Part shown: positions 10,401 to 19,690 of the stretch, in pieces
Layout of the letters: every line of letters starts with the position of its first letter
How positions within the stretch are numbered: the first letter of the stretch is position 1
DNA from: Rhabditophanes sp. KR3021
Taxonomy: Eukaryota; Nematoda; Chromadorea; Rhabditida; Alloionematidae
Assembly: GCA_963281155.1 (NCBI GenBank)
Contig: CAUJLY010000003.1
Coordinates: forward strand, 4,588,001-4,652,000
Length of the DNA stretch: 64,000 bases
Direction of reading: 5' to 3'
Notes under the pieces: model-generated
Database searches by the model: none
Seen by the model: the letters and a program-made list of their open reading frames with translations, nothing else
What the model was told of the DNA's origin: nothing
Program-made: the position numbers and the translations under genes

Positions 10401-12605
10401 GGGTTCCTCCTAGTATATTAAAATTCAGCTGTAAAATGGACATAACTTGGTTTCCCTTTGATTCACAAATTTGCCATTTAAAATTCGGTATGTCAGGTAT
10501 CTGTTTAATATAATTTAATGTTATTTCAGGAAGGTAATGTCGTCAAAAAATGAAGATTCTAATATTTCTACTATTTAGTTGGACGTATCACGGAGACGAC
10601 TTAGACCTTCAAATAGACACCGGTGACCCTAATTCCATCCACCAAATGGATTTGTCTGATTATGTTGTTAACGGAGAGTGGATATTAGCCTCTACTCCAG
10701 CCAAAAGAGAAGTTCAATTTTACAGTTGTTGCCCAGAGCCGGTAAGTTGATCTCTTGAAAGCTATTATTGCAATGCGAACAACTTTCATCTACTAATACG
10801 CTCTTTTCTAGTACATTACTATTGTATTTGCCCTGCATATTCAGAGACGTGTCCTCTATTACGGGTTCAATTTGATTATACCTTCACTTCTTATTACGAT
10901 TCTGTCCATTTTTGGATTCAGTTTAGCACCTGACGCAGGAGAAAAAATTAATCTTCGTGAGTCCATGGTGATAATATATGTTATCAAATAAACTGCATTT
11001 AATCAACAACCTTTACAACTATTAATTTTCAGAAATAACGATTCTCTTATCAGTATGTTTCTTTTTGAGCATGGTTGCTGAGATAACTCCTCCAACGGTA
11101 AGAGCTAAACAACATAATCAAAAAAATTTTAAATATTTATTCTTCGCCACTTTTAAAAATAAATAATTTTACTTATAATCCTTTACATAATGTTTTTTAT
11201 TTCAGAGTAAGCCAAACAAATAATTAAAAGTTTATTAAAAATACGAGAATCAAAAAGAAATTGCATTAAAAGATATGTTGCCGAAAATTTGTTTTAAAGC
11301 AAGTTCACTGATCTCTTAAGAATGTCAGGATGCTTTAAATATATCACTTGGTTTCATCGTTCAAAATTGTCCATATTAGTTTCACATGTCAGACACAATA
11401 GATTATTCCAGGTCATATGCTTGATTTACATGCAGATCATCAAGATACTTCTACACCATTTTTTGATTTAACGGAACGTATCGTGCCATTTTCTGCTAGT
11501 TTTGGAGCAATTACTTGAAACCTTATTGCCAACATACCAGCCACATTTATATAAGCAATAAGTTCTTCAATTCATGAGAGACACTTTATCAATTCTAACA
11601 AAGTAGGAAGACCACTAAGATATAGATTGGGTGTTTATTTTTAAAGGATTCACAAACTGAGTTTCCTTGAGTTTCTTCATCAAGCTCTCCCATAATTTGT
11701 TATCAGTCAATTTTTGATCTTTTGCATATATTTTTCAATTGAAAGCCACTTTTAGGTTTTTCTTTACATTTTTAAATTATAAATTCAAAAATATCTAATA
11801 CCATTAGGCAGTCGTAGAGACTTATTTTTACAAAACCTTAATTGAGAGACTCGTGCGTAAATATATAAAATCTATTAAGACCTCCACCATAGGTGGTATG
11901 GAGTTCGGCAAGAGACTTAGTGAACGACATCAAGATAGATAGTTTATTATCAAATGAGGGGGTTATATAAATATGATAATAGAATATAAATATAATAATA
12001 TATAGATCATATCTATACGCAGATTATGTTGCAAAATCAAATTACTCGCTTCGAGTGACATCATATAATTTTTACTAATGTTATTCTCAATAGGCGAACT
12101 ACCCTTGCTAGGAATCTTTTTTTCAGCATGCATGTTAGTGACATCGGCGAGTGTTGTTTTTACAGTCGTTGTTCTGCAACTGCATTTCCGCTCATCAGAA
12201 TCAAATTTTATGAATCCAATCATGGAAAAGTTGTTCTTAAACTTCTTGCCTTGGTTGTTTATGATGCGGAGAAAAGGATATATTTTTAAGAGAGGAAAAT
12301 GTTATGAAAATGTGAATGATCAAGAACTATTTGTGAAACCCATAATGTCTGATGATACCTTTGATTATCGAATTAAATCAGTCAGTCCAGGAAAAGATGC
12401 TCAAATTATCATGCTGCACAGAATATTTATGGAATTAAAAGAAATCGTAAACAGGTGTTCGGAAGATGAAGCAAAGGCTCTGGTTGAAAATGATTGGAAA
12501 TTTATCGCAATGACCGTTGACAGAATTTGTTTGATTATGTTTTCCTTGTTTATCGTTATCTTCACCTTCGCTTTTCTCCTCAGTGCTCCCCAATGGATAA
12601 CCTGA
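7435..12605 (+). CDS. Nicotinic acetylcholine receptor alpha-type subunit, DEG-3 group
   Basis: Cys-loop ligand-gated cation channel subunit of the cell membrane. Exons 7435-7558, 9595-9832, 10333-10487, 10530-10533, 10579-10741, 10812-10956, 11033-11097, probably 11206 alone, and 12094-12605 give 468 residues. Signal peptide MGVYNYLSLLFIIIIFNIS. The Cys-loop is C13C (CKMDITWFPFDSQIC). The vicinal Cys pair in YSCCPEPY marks an alpha subunit. TM1 follows YYGFNLIIPSLL, TM2 is ITILLSVCFFLSMVAEITPPT, TM4 ends LLSAPQWIT. TM1-TM2 wording (LAPDAGEKI, AEITPPT) fits the DEG-3/DES-2 group. A 4-nt exon supplies part of FGSWTYHG. Without the 1-nt exon the frame is lost after TPPT. Introns 1 and 7 carry antisense endonuclease-like remnants. 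Confidence 0.9.
7811..9380 (-). pseudogene. Decayed HNH homing-endonuclease-like gene with NUMOD-like segments, inside receptor intron 1
   Basis: On the minus strand, broken frames spell two rounds of a NUMOD4/HNH layout. Round one has DDEWREVGSHDGYLVSDLAK near 8830-8890 and later NRASNLEWSKRKR near 8590. Round two has YDISNIGQVRSN and ELHRLVGL near 8110-8250, then NPFNLPVVDHG near 8040-8070 in another frame, then DLRYVTYQENVCNG at about 7980-8020 and a NUMOD1-like ELYESVTNAAADCG near 7900-7950. This order (NUMOD4, HNH, NUMOD1) is typical of phage and large-DNA-virus homing endonucleases. Several frameshifts and stops separate the pieces. The whole lies in the 2,036-nt intron 7559-9594, antisense to the receptor. 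Confidence 0.65.
10530..10533 (+). other. 4-nt microexon (GAAG) of the DEG-3-like receptor
   Basis: TTATTTCAG|GAAG|GTAATG sits between a 42-nt and a 45-nt intron. Joining 10487 to 10530-10533 to 10579 gives the codons GGA AGT TGG, that is Gly-Ser-Trp, completing the family motif FGSWTYHG. Skipping the four bases shifts the frame. Confidence 0.85.
11098..12093 (-). mobile_element. Introner-like GIY-YIG element, copy 3 (decayed), in receptor intron 7
   Basis: From about 11164 to 11760 the sequence aligns with copies 1 and 2: ACTTATAATCCTTTA with its AG|(A)GTAA junction at 11205-11208, AAAAAGAAATTGCATTAAAAG near 11260 and GAATGTCAGGATGCTTTAAA near 11320. It is much more diverged than the other two, so it is older. 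The remaining intron (11800-12093) shows no clear homology. Its orientation relative to the host is the same as in the other copies, with the ORF strand antisense. A 3' target-site repeat is not convincing here. Confidence 0.6.
11206..11206 (+). other. Probable 1-nt exon (A) of the DEG-3-like receptor
   Basis: TTTCAG|A|GTAAGC. Exon 7 ends in phase 0 (ACG, Thr) and the next coding exon starts after AATAG with GC GAA CTA, so exactly one base is needed. Adding this A gives ACG AGC GAA, Thr-Ser-Glu, which agrees with the conserved TSE after PP in this receptor group. The flanking acceptor and donor are both strong. Splicing directly from 11097 to 12094 would break the frame. Confidence 0.55.
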
Positions 12606-12620
12606 GAATGTACTTGATTG

Positions 12621-12730
12621 TCTTATTTGTTTGATGTTAATGAATGATAGTAAAATAAGGAATTTGTTTGCTTATCTTTAATTATTTTACTTTAATAGTC
12701 GTTAAAAAGTGGCTGATTAAAGTTCAACAA
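12621..12730. repeat. Receptor 3' UTR segment, duplicated at about 13268-13375
   Basis: TGAATGATAGTAAAATAAGG and GTGGCTGATTAAAGTTCAAC here match AATAAATGATAGTAAAGAAG and GTGGCTGATTAAAGTTTAAT at 13290-13375, with similar spacing and further matches between. The two copies are in the same orientation and bracket the small minus-strand gene 12810-13241, suggesting a local duplication. Confidence 0.6.
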
Positions 12731-12809
12731 AATTAATTCAAAATTAACACGAATGTACATCTTTTAACAATATTTGATGATTAAATGGAATTTTTAATAA
12801 AATACTTGA

Positions 12810-13241
12810 TCACAAAAGTTTGCTACTTAATTTTGAAACGGCTTCTGAAATCGTCTTATTAACTTCACAAACATTACAAATTGGGATTCTACTTTTTTCA
12901 TCTTCCGTAATTATTTCGAAACTGCCAGTAGCACGTGCATTACTATTAAGTGTGAGTATAAGTGTTATTTGGGCTAAATAAAATCAAACTTACGTATTGT
13001 TTAATTCGGTATTTATTCTGCTTTCCCTTTCCTCCTTCAGTGTAATGAATTGAATGATACGTTCCATGCGTTTTTCTTCAATCCTAGACAATTTCTCAGA
13101 TTCTATACTTGCTGTAATTGCTGCTTCAAAATGTTCATCTTCGATAAGACTTCGTGCAACATTTTCATCTATTGTTTCTTCTCGTACTTTCATGCATAAA
13201 CTATCAAGACTATTAATTACTTCTTTGAGTTTGCAGCACAA
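12810..13241 (-). CDS. Uncharacterised small charged helical protein
   Basis: Two exons, 12994-13241 and 12810-12942, join in phase across a 51-nt intron. The product (up to about 126 residues) is rich in Glu, Ile and Ser and likely coiled coil (EKLSRIEEKRMERIIQFITL). The second exon has a CNVC pair and ends VSKLSSKLL. The true start is unclear: the frame is open upstream without an ATG, and the first ATG is at 13193, so an upstream exon may be missing. It has no signal peptide or membrane segment and I recognise no family. Confidence 0.55.
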
Positions 13242-13495
13242 CGGGTGGCTGCGAAGTATGCTTAAATAGTTTTGTTTGTTGAATATTAATAAATGATAGT
13301 AAAGAAGTAATTTGTTTTATTTCTATAATTATTTTTTTATAGCTGTATAACAGTGGCTGATTAAAGTTTAATATGTTTCAACGGCTTTTTTAGATAGCTT
13401 GGTCAGCTGAAATAAATAAAAAAAGTTGCATGAATACTTAAACAAATATAAACTTAAATCTATAAATATGCTCGGCTTCCTAAAGTTACCAAACC

Positions 13496-13949
13496 ATGGA
13501 GTTTGCTAGTATTTTACTGATATTTATGTTTTGTATTGGCTACGTAGCCTCACGAAATCCATGAGAATGATGATAGGATTTAAAGAATGGTCAAAATTCA
13601 TGTAATGATACTGGAGTCGATTATTGGTGTAAAAAAGCTGTATGTGATAACAGAGAATTTAGATAGTAACGAGAAGCAAGTGTCGGAGAATTTGTGGTGG
13701 ATGCGTTGATTGGGATAATGAGAATGGAACAAGTGAAGGAAATGCCAATGGTTTACTGGCAGAACTGGAAACAAAAATCCAAATTCCGAAACTAATTCAA
13801 ATTCTGGTACAAATAATCGAACTATCAGTTTTACAATTTGCAAGGTTAAAGCCACTGATTGTTCAACAAAAAGAAGTTTATGTAAAAGTATCGCATATAA
13901 AAATGTATTAAAAACAAATTGCTTTAAAACATGGGCTTATTGTACATAA
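13496..13949 (+). pseudogene. Broken secreted protein with two ShKT-type cysteine domains
   Basis: An ATG at 13496 opens a typical signal peptide (MEFASILLIFMFCIGY). It is followed by in-frame stops unless a 34-nt piece is removed as an intron. A first ShKT-like cysteine pattern (SCNDTGVDYWC, then CRRICGGC in another frame) and a second near 13845-13949 (ICKVKATDCS to AYCT, with the usual penultimate Cys replaced by Trp) are separated by a Gly/Asn/Ser-rich linker. At least two frame changes and a stop lie between. ShKT domains occur widely in nematode secreted enzymes and surface proteins. Its 3' end lies 5 nt from the convergent deaminase gene. Confidence 0.55.
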
Positions 13950-13954
13950 ATTAT

Positions 13955-14922
13955 TTAATCAATTAGTTTCATATGTTCGCTCATCAATCCTTTGAAATAT
14001 TTCACAGTTTTATTTTTTAATTCCATTGTAGAATTTTCATCAACAATAAAAATGGTATTTCTATGTAATTGCAAGGCAGAAATAGTCCACATATGTGAGA
14101 TTCCTTCTTCAATCGCTTTACATAAGGCTAGAGCTTTATTCTGCCCGGTAATTAAAACCATGACTTCTCTTGAATCCATTATTGTTTTCACACCTACAGT
14201 TAAAGCCTGGGTTGGAACCTTGGTAATATCATCCTCAAAAAAACGAGCATTTGCTTCAATAGTATCTTGACACAAAGTTTTTATTCTAGTTAAGCTAGCC
14301 AAGCTACTAGCTGGTTCATTAAATGCAATATGCCCATCAACTCCTACTCCACAAATAAGCAATTCTATGCCCCCAGCTTCCGCAATCTTTTCTTCGTAAC
14401 GCTCGCATTCTCTTTGAAGATCATCAGCATTTCCATCAAGAATATTAACATTTTTAGGATTGATGTTTATGTGACTAAAAAAATTATCATACATAAAGGA
14501 GTGATAACTTTGTTCGTGATCACGAGGAATGCCTACGTACTCGTCGAGGTTGAAGGAAATGACAAATTCAAAGGAAACCATGCCTTTTTTGTAATATTCG
14601 ACTAATTTTTTGTACATTCCAAGAGGGGTTCCGCCTTAATTTAACGAAATAATTTTTAGTAATTCAAGAAAGTAAATTTGAATAAATTGTTGTTTTAAAA
14701 AGATATTAATTACTCATAAGAAAATGCACTTTTCTTTGAAGCATAACACTTAATAATATTCTGTCAACTTTTAATATTTTTTTCATTTGATATCGTACCT
14801 GTTGGCAAACATAACACGAAATATTTGTTTTCATTTGGATTAAAATCATTAATTCTTTTGACAACATACTTTGCAGCATATTCAGCAACACCATCTTTCT
14901 CGTCTAGGATTAATAATTTCAT
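13955..14922 (-). CDS. GNPDA: Glucosamine-6-phosphate deaminase
   Basis: Converts glucosamine 6-phosphate to fructose 6-phosphate and ammonia in the cytosol, countering the hexosamine (chitin and glycan precursor) pathway. Exons 14799-14922 and 13955-14634 give 267 residues, full length for animal forms. Visible motifs are the phosphate loop split by the intron (LCLPTGGTPLGMY), FNLDEYVGIPRDHEQSYHSF with the catalytic Asp/Glu, ICGVGVDGHIAFNEPASS with the catalytic His, and QALTVGVKTIMDSREVMVLI. The intron is 164 nt. The start at 14922 (MKLLILDEKDG) matches the family N-terminus. Confidence 0.96.
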
Positions 14923-15060
14923 TCTTGAGCAAAATATTCAAAACAAGAGTAATTGGTTAAATAAAGTAAAGAATATTTATTTGGATAGGTACACATTTAT
15001 AGATTAGATAAGGAAAAAGAGCAAGTAATAGATATTATCTCTTGGTACAGAAGATATTTA

Positions 15061-18000
15061 TCAGTTCATTAAATCTTGTATGATTTTTAGTGTATTTTTC
15101 CCTCCTTCATACGTGTCTCCACTCAAAGGTTTAATAGGGGGTTGAATACTCAATGGGACTTTAGTATCATACAAAGACGGAGCTTGTGTAATGATAAATA
15201 TACTTCCAGCTATATTAATCAACGAAAAGAAAATGAGCAGAAGACGATCTATAGCAATTGCGACATATGACCATTCTTCGGAAATCTAAAAATAGTTGAT
15301 AATAAATAAAATTTGTTTATCAAACCTTTGACTGCTTTTCCTTGGCTTTAAAATGATCAGAAATGAAAGCTATATTACTAATCATTCTTCGGATTAAATC
15401 TTGATGCAACCCCCTTAGTTGAGCTAACTGCGAAAGTCTCATTTCTCCATCTCCTAATTCACCTCCAAACGACAAAAAGTAAGGACTTGCTCTTCTGGAA
15501 TTTAAAATGGAGCCCGCAGGATCCGTCACATTACTGTCTGTGTCTGAATCATATTCATCTTCGGCTGGGCTTTTAATCCAGATATAAGATGGCATGATTT
15601 TGGGTAAGAATTTGATAAAAATTACTTTGACCCACCTAGGCATGGCGTGAGTAGACCCATCTCTTCTGTAAATATTAATTGAACAAACAGATAAGATAAT
15701 TGAAGTTGCGACAAGGAAAATTGTAAAAAGAAGGTATTTTCCGATCAAAGGAATGACTGTTGATGTTGGAGGAATTAATTCAATCAAAACGAGATAAAAT
15801 ACAGTCAACGCGACCAATACCGAAATACTATACGAACATTTGTGCTCAATCGGTGGAATGTAAAATACAAACATTGTCAGTATGGCTATAATCTTATAAT
15901 TAAACGGAAATGAAACATTTTTTACCTATAAGACCGCATGGGACTGAAAAAAGTAAATTACTAATTTGTATCAATTGACTAAACTTACCGACAAGATTGA
16001 CACTGTAAAATAAAGCTTTTCTCCTTAATTTAATTTCAAATGTAATGTCGATGTAAGAATCTTGCCCACAGCAGCCCATATAAATAACTTCATTCCGCCT
16101 TGCTTCTAATGACATTAAATCCCATTCTAATGATCTAATGTAAGCAGATAAATCCATTCCTCTTTCTATAAACTGATAAGTCTTGCCATCGGGATTTGTT
16201 CTAATTTCTATTTTGTCGTCTGGGTTACTCAATATCGGTCTGATATCTAACAAATAACCTACAATAGCCCACACAATTATAAAAATACATGAACATTTAA
16301 TTTTACATATTTTAAAATAGTATTTAGAAAAACTTAACTAAATTAAAAGTATGTACACATTGAAACGTTTATCCATTATAAAAACTATTTTAAATATGTT
16401 TTCTACTAATTATTGTGAACATTTTGTCCATTTTTAAATGAATTTTGGACAAAATGACTGTTATTGGGATATAAAAAGTTAATAACAAAATGTCTGAGTT
16501 AGGTTCTCCGGGTATTAAAACGCAATTAAATAGAATAAAGATTTTGATCATATTTCTATTCATTTAAACATATATCGTTTCCTCATCATCCGTAAAGACG
16601 AGCATTCATTCTCAAAATGTCGTCTTATTCTACGTTTAATAGACAAAATGTTGCCAGAAAACTTGTCTAAATTATATAACCTCTCCGAACCTTGTAATCT
16701 GTAAGAGATACCCCTTAAATAGTCATATTAGATATTATTGTATGTATACATACTATGTTATATCTGCTTACTATTTATATGTATGGTTATCTAATAAACA
16801 TGTTGCTTGTCCCTCATTATTATTATCTGTGTTATCTTGATTATTCCCCAAACCGTTGAATCGCAACTGGTGGTTCTGTGGGAAAGACCAACTTTTTACT
16901 CATTTCCTACATAATCAAAGTTAATCATAGATTTGTTTAATAAACTGTGTTTTTGTCTTTTTTAAACCACTCGAAAGTCGGTATTTTTAATTCAAATCAG
17001 TCCCGACAGTCTCAGGACCGATCCACCGCAAGGATAGAGTGTTTAAACGTATCCATAGCTAGAATTCATACCATTATGGGTCCACCCTCCGAACTTCATT
17101 TGGCATCTGTATGGTATAATATATTAATTAGAACAACTTCACTGAATCTTTTTAAAATCAGAGATACTTTTGCAATTTATAAAGTCTGAAAACATTATAG
17201 TTTTAAATAGCTATAGAATGAGTGTAATAATTGTAGAATTAAACGAAATCACATTTTATAAACTTTAATTTCTGTTAATAATTTTAATTTATTCATTTTG
17301 TCTCAAAAATAATCATTTTTATATTTATATTATGATTATTTTACTAATAAAAGCTTTGGATTTTTTAAAACGTCAAAAACCATTTTTGCAAATTGCTCAC
17401 AAAATAATTTCTCAGGTAATATTAAACTTTAAAACGTATGCTTTTAGCAGATTTATACTCATTTTAAATAGTTGAAGTCTAATTAGTTCCAACATTAGAT
17501 GATGAATATATTAATTTCGCCATTATTTTAAGAGATTTGAATGCAACAAAATTCATATTTAATGTTAAAAATCTATTGCAAATTTCAAGTTTATGTAACT
17601 TAAAACATAGCCTCTTTCTCTATAAAATGTGATTAGTTTCGCTTAATTTGAGTCAATAAAAACAGTAATGAGAATGTTTCATCAAATTGTTAAAATATGC
17701 AAAGTACCTCTAATTATAATTAAACGACTGAAAACATTTACTAACCTTTGTTCATCGTAAGGAAAGAATTCGATATCAATAAAGCAGAAACTTTTATACA
17801 CACTAGGTGGCTTCCACACAACTAATCCGGTATAATACACAATCGCATCACTCATTATTGAAATATGTGGCTCTCCGTCTGCATTATTATATAATAAAAT
17901 ATCAGGAAGCCAGAGTTGATCAGAGGGAATATGTATTTTTTTGATCCCATGATACTTATTATAATCCCAGGTTAGTTTAGGATCATGCCATTCTATAATT

Positions 18001-18305
18001 TAATAGATAAATAAACTATTTTTAATCACTCACCCATTGAGAGCCATAGATTTGTTGTGAGCACTTGATTTACCTCGTCCTAGCCAAAGTAATTATAAAA
18101 TAGATAAAAATATACTTACAACATCAATAATTCTGATTAATGAAGCTCCAAAGTTACATCTCAATGGTTTCGAAGCGTTAACTACCGGTCTTACTTGTTT
18201 GTTGTAGAAATACATAAGATCTTCATACAATTGGTCAGCGTATTTCGAGGCATTAATGACATTTAGAAAAAAAAATAGCAAAAAGCAAATATATATAATA
18301 TGCAT
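15061..18305 (-). CDS. Nicotinic acetylcholine receptor alpha-type subunit, levamisole-receptor-like
   Basis: Second Cys-loop acetylcholine channel subunit. Exons, in transcript order: 18120-18305, 18034-18079, 17746-17992, 17072-17106, 15989-16258, 15926-15943, 15326-15885, 15061-15285; every phase agrees, giving 528 residues. Signal peptide MHIIYICFLLFFFLNVINA. Motifs: DVDEVNQVLTTNLWL, WLPDILLYNNADGEP, the Cys-loop starting CFIDIEFFPYDEQRC, KFGGWTHNG, ERGMDLSAYIRSLEWD, and vicinal cysteines in YMGCCGQDSY. TM1 ends VFYIPPIEHK; TM2 is followed by ELIPPTS. Wording fits UNC-38/UNC-63/ACR-12-type subunits, but I cannot choose among them. The long TM3-TM4 loop holds several Asp-rich stretches. 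Exon 6 is only 18 nt and exon 4 only 35 nt. Confidence 0.93.
15926..15943 (-). other. 18-nt exon of the levamisole-type receptor
   Basis: TTTTTTCAG before it and a GTAAAA donor after it. It encodes the end of Val plus PCGLI, the conserved Pro-Cys-Gly-Leu-Ile of TM1. Both flanking introns are about 40-45 nt. Confidence 0.85.
16420..16456. repeat. Perfect 11-bp inverted repeat in a receptor intron
   Basis: CATTTTGTCCA (16420-16430) and TGGACAAAATG (16446-16456) form a stem with a 15-nt loop. Further partial copies of the ACAAAATG word lie nearby (about 16484, 16643). It may be the end of a decayed small inverted-repeat transposon, but no partner element boundary was found. Confidence 0.45.
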
Positions 18306-18450
18306 TGGCACAAATCTATCTTTTAAACAAAATGAAGAAGATCAATATTTTGCACATTCTTTAATCTACTATGCGATTGGATTAGCCTTTGGTCAATCGT
18401 GTAAAGCTGTGGGAAAAACAAAAGTTGCATTAAATAAAGTTAAATAAAGT

Positions 18451-18509
18451 CAATTAAATTGAGGCAAATTAAATCAAGTCAAATTAAATTGACGCAAATT
18501 AAATACAGT
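18451..18509. repeat. Tandem duplication, period about 30 bp
   Basis: Two adjacent units of about 30 bp, both built of AATTAAATTGA, then GCAAATTAAAT, then a variable pair and AGT. They lie upstream of the levamisole-type receptor start (18305) in its probable 5' flank. Confidence 0.6.
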
Positions 18510-18637
18510 TTTCTAATTTTAAATAAAATTAGCTACTACCAATAAAATAAAGTCACAATGGCAAAAAATATATATCACATAAAGTAGATCATTTATTTAG
18601 CAAGAATTGGTACAAGCGCTAGTTTTAAAATTTCAAT

Positions 18638-18944
18638 TTAATTTTTCTTTTTAGTACACTTCTTTATCTTGACATAGTTTTTGTGATCAAACATGCCGTG
18701 CATCATTGCACTAGCAATTAAAAAAGAAACACAAAATAATAGATATCCATAAAAGTTCTTGTTTCTTAGCAAAAGTTATAGGTGTTGTTCCTTGGAGAAC
18801 ATAAGCGGGTTGAATATCTTGATATCTTGGGAAGTTTTGGTGAGCGTTTCTTAAATTCCCAAAGTATTCATTAAGTCTTGAAATGTGTTCTTCCTCCAAA
18901 GCATAAGTAAAATTGAATTTAAAGGGTTCCTTTCTTGTAATCAT
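18638..18944 (-). pseudogene. Frame-broken small membrane protein gene
   Basis: From 18944 the frame reads MITRKEPFKFNFTYALEEEH, then NAHQNFPRYQDIQPAYVL. Around 18765-18775 the better-looking frame changes, continuing as one hydrophobic helix (YLLFCVSFLIASAMMHGMF) and a lysine-rich tail to a stop at 18638. A short soluble part plus one helix and a basic tail is the layout of small mitochondrial inner-membrane subunits, but I cannot name a family. Read without a correction it ends early inside the helix. Confidence 0.35.
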
Positions 18945-19089
18945 GAGAGACAGTGTGAATGTATGTATCTTACAATGATAAATGACAGCAATAACCAGGT
19001 TAAATATCGGAAATTATATTCAAATTTTATTCGTATTCAAATAGTATTAAATTTGAAAATCTTGTTATCATTGATCAAGATGTTTTGTC

Positions 19090-19440
19090 AGGGTTCTATT
19101 ACTCAGAATGAGTATAAAATGGTTTCTAAGTATGAGGCGAAAAAGGTATAACATTGGTGAATCAAAAGATGATACCAAATCAGCCTTTATAATGGTCGAT
19201 TATAAAAATATTCGAAATCAAAGATTCTTTAAAAGAGTTTCAAAAGATACGATGATGGTAGGATCCGGAGATAATAACGCCATATTGCAAGATTTCAAGG
19301 ATATTACTTCGATTGTAGATAAGCAGGAAGAAATGACAAGTTTTAAGTAATTGCAAATCGTTGGCATTCTTGGAAGAGAAAAAGCTATTAAAATAGTAAA
19401 AATGGGCTCAGATTTGCCAGAACAATTAGCTATTGTATAG
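19090..19440 (+). pseudogene. Possible fragment of a proteasome beta-type subunit (PSMB4-like)
   Basis: The frame reads SAFIMVDYKNIRNQRFF, then KDTMMVGSGDNNAILQDFK, then SIVDKQEEM, resembling the SYGSLARFRNI and GASGDYADFQYLK region of proteasome subunit beta-4. It has no start, no N-terminal propeptide and no match for the second half. A stop follows at 19348 and the next stretch (LQIVGILGREKAIK) is not recognisable. Best read as a decayed gene copy. Confidence 0.35.
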
Positions 19441-19690
19441 AGATAACCATGGACAAGTTTTTTAGATGCAAACTTTGGAACAATACGGCATTTGAATAAA
19501 ATAAATTGGGTAGTGAAAAATTAAGCGATTTAAACGAAGATAAGACTTTTAATCTAGGTATGTTTTATTTTCGCAAGGCTTGTATAAGCAATCAACTAAT
19601 AAGGTACCTAAAATGACAGCAATGTCTTTGGTATTTCAAAAATTATATAAAAAAGTATCCAAGTAATATTCATATAAGTCATTATTATAT

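Noticed and set aside
13598..13855. Minus-strand 85-codon frame opposite the ShKT remnant
   Set aside because: Shadow frame; the cysteine pattern and signal peptide are on the plus strand.
16947..17189. Plus-strand frame within the levamisole-type receptor
   Set aside because: It runs antisense over the 35-nt exon encoding KFGGWTHNG, which is the real feature here.
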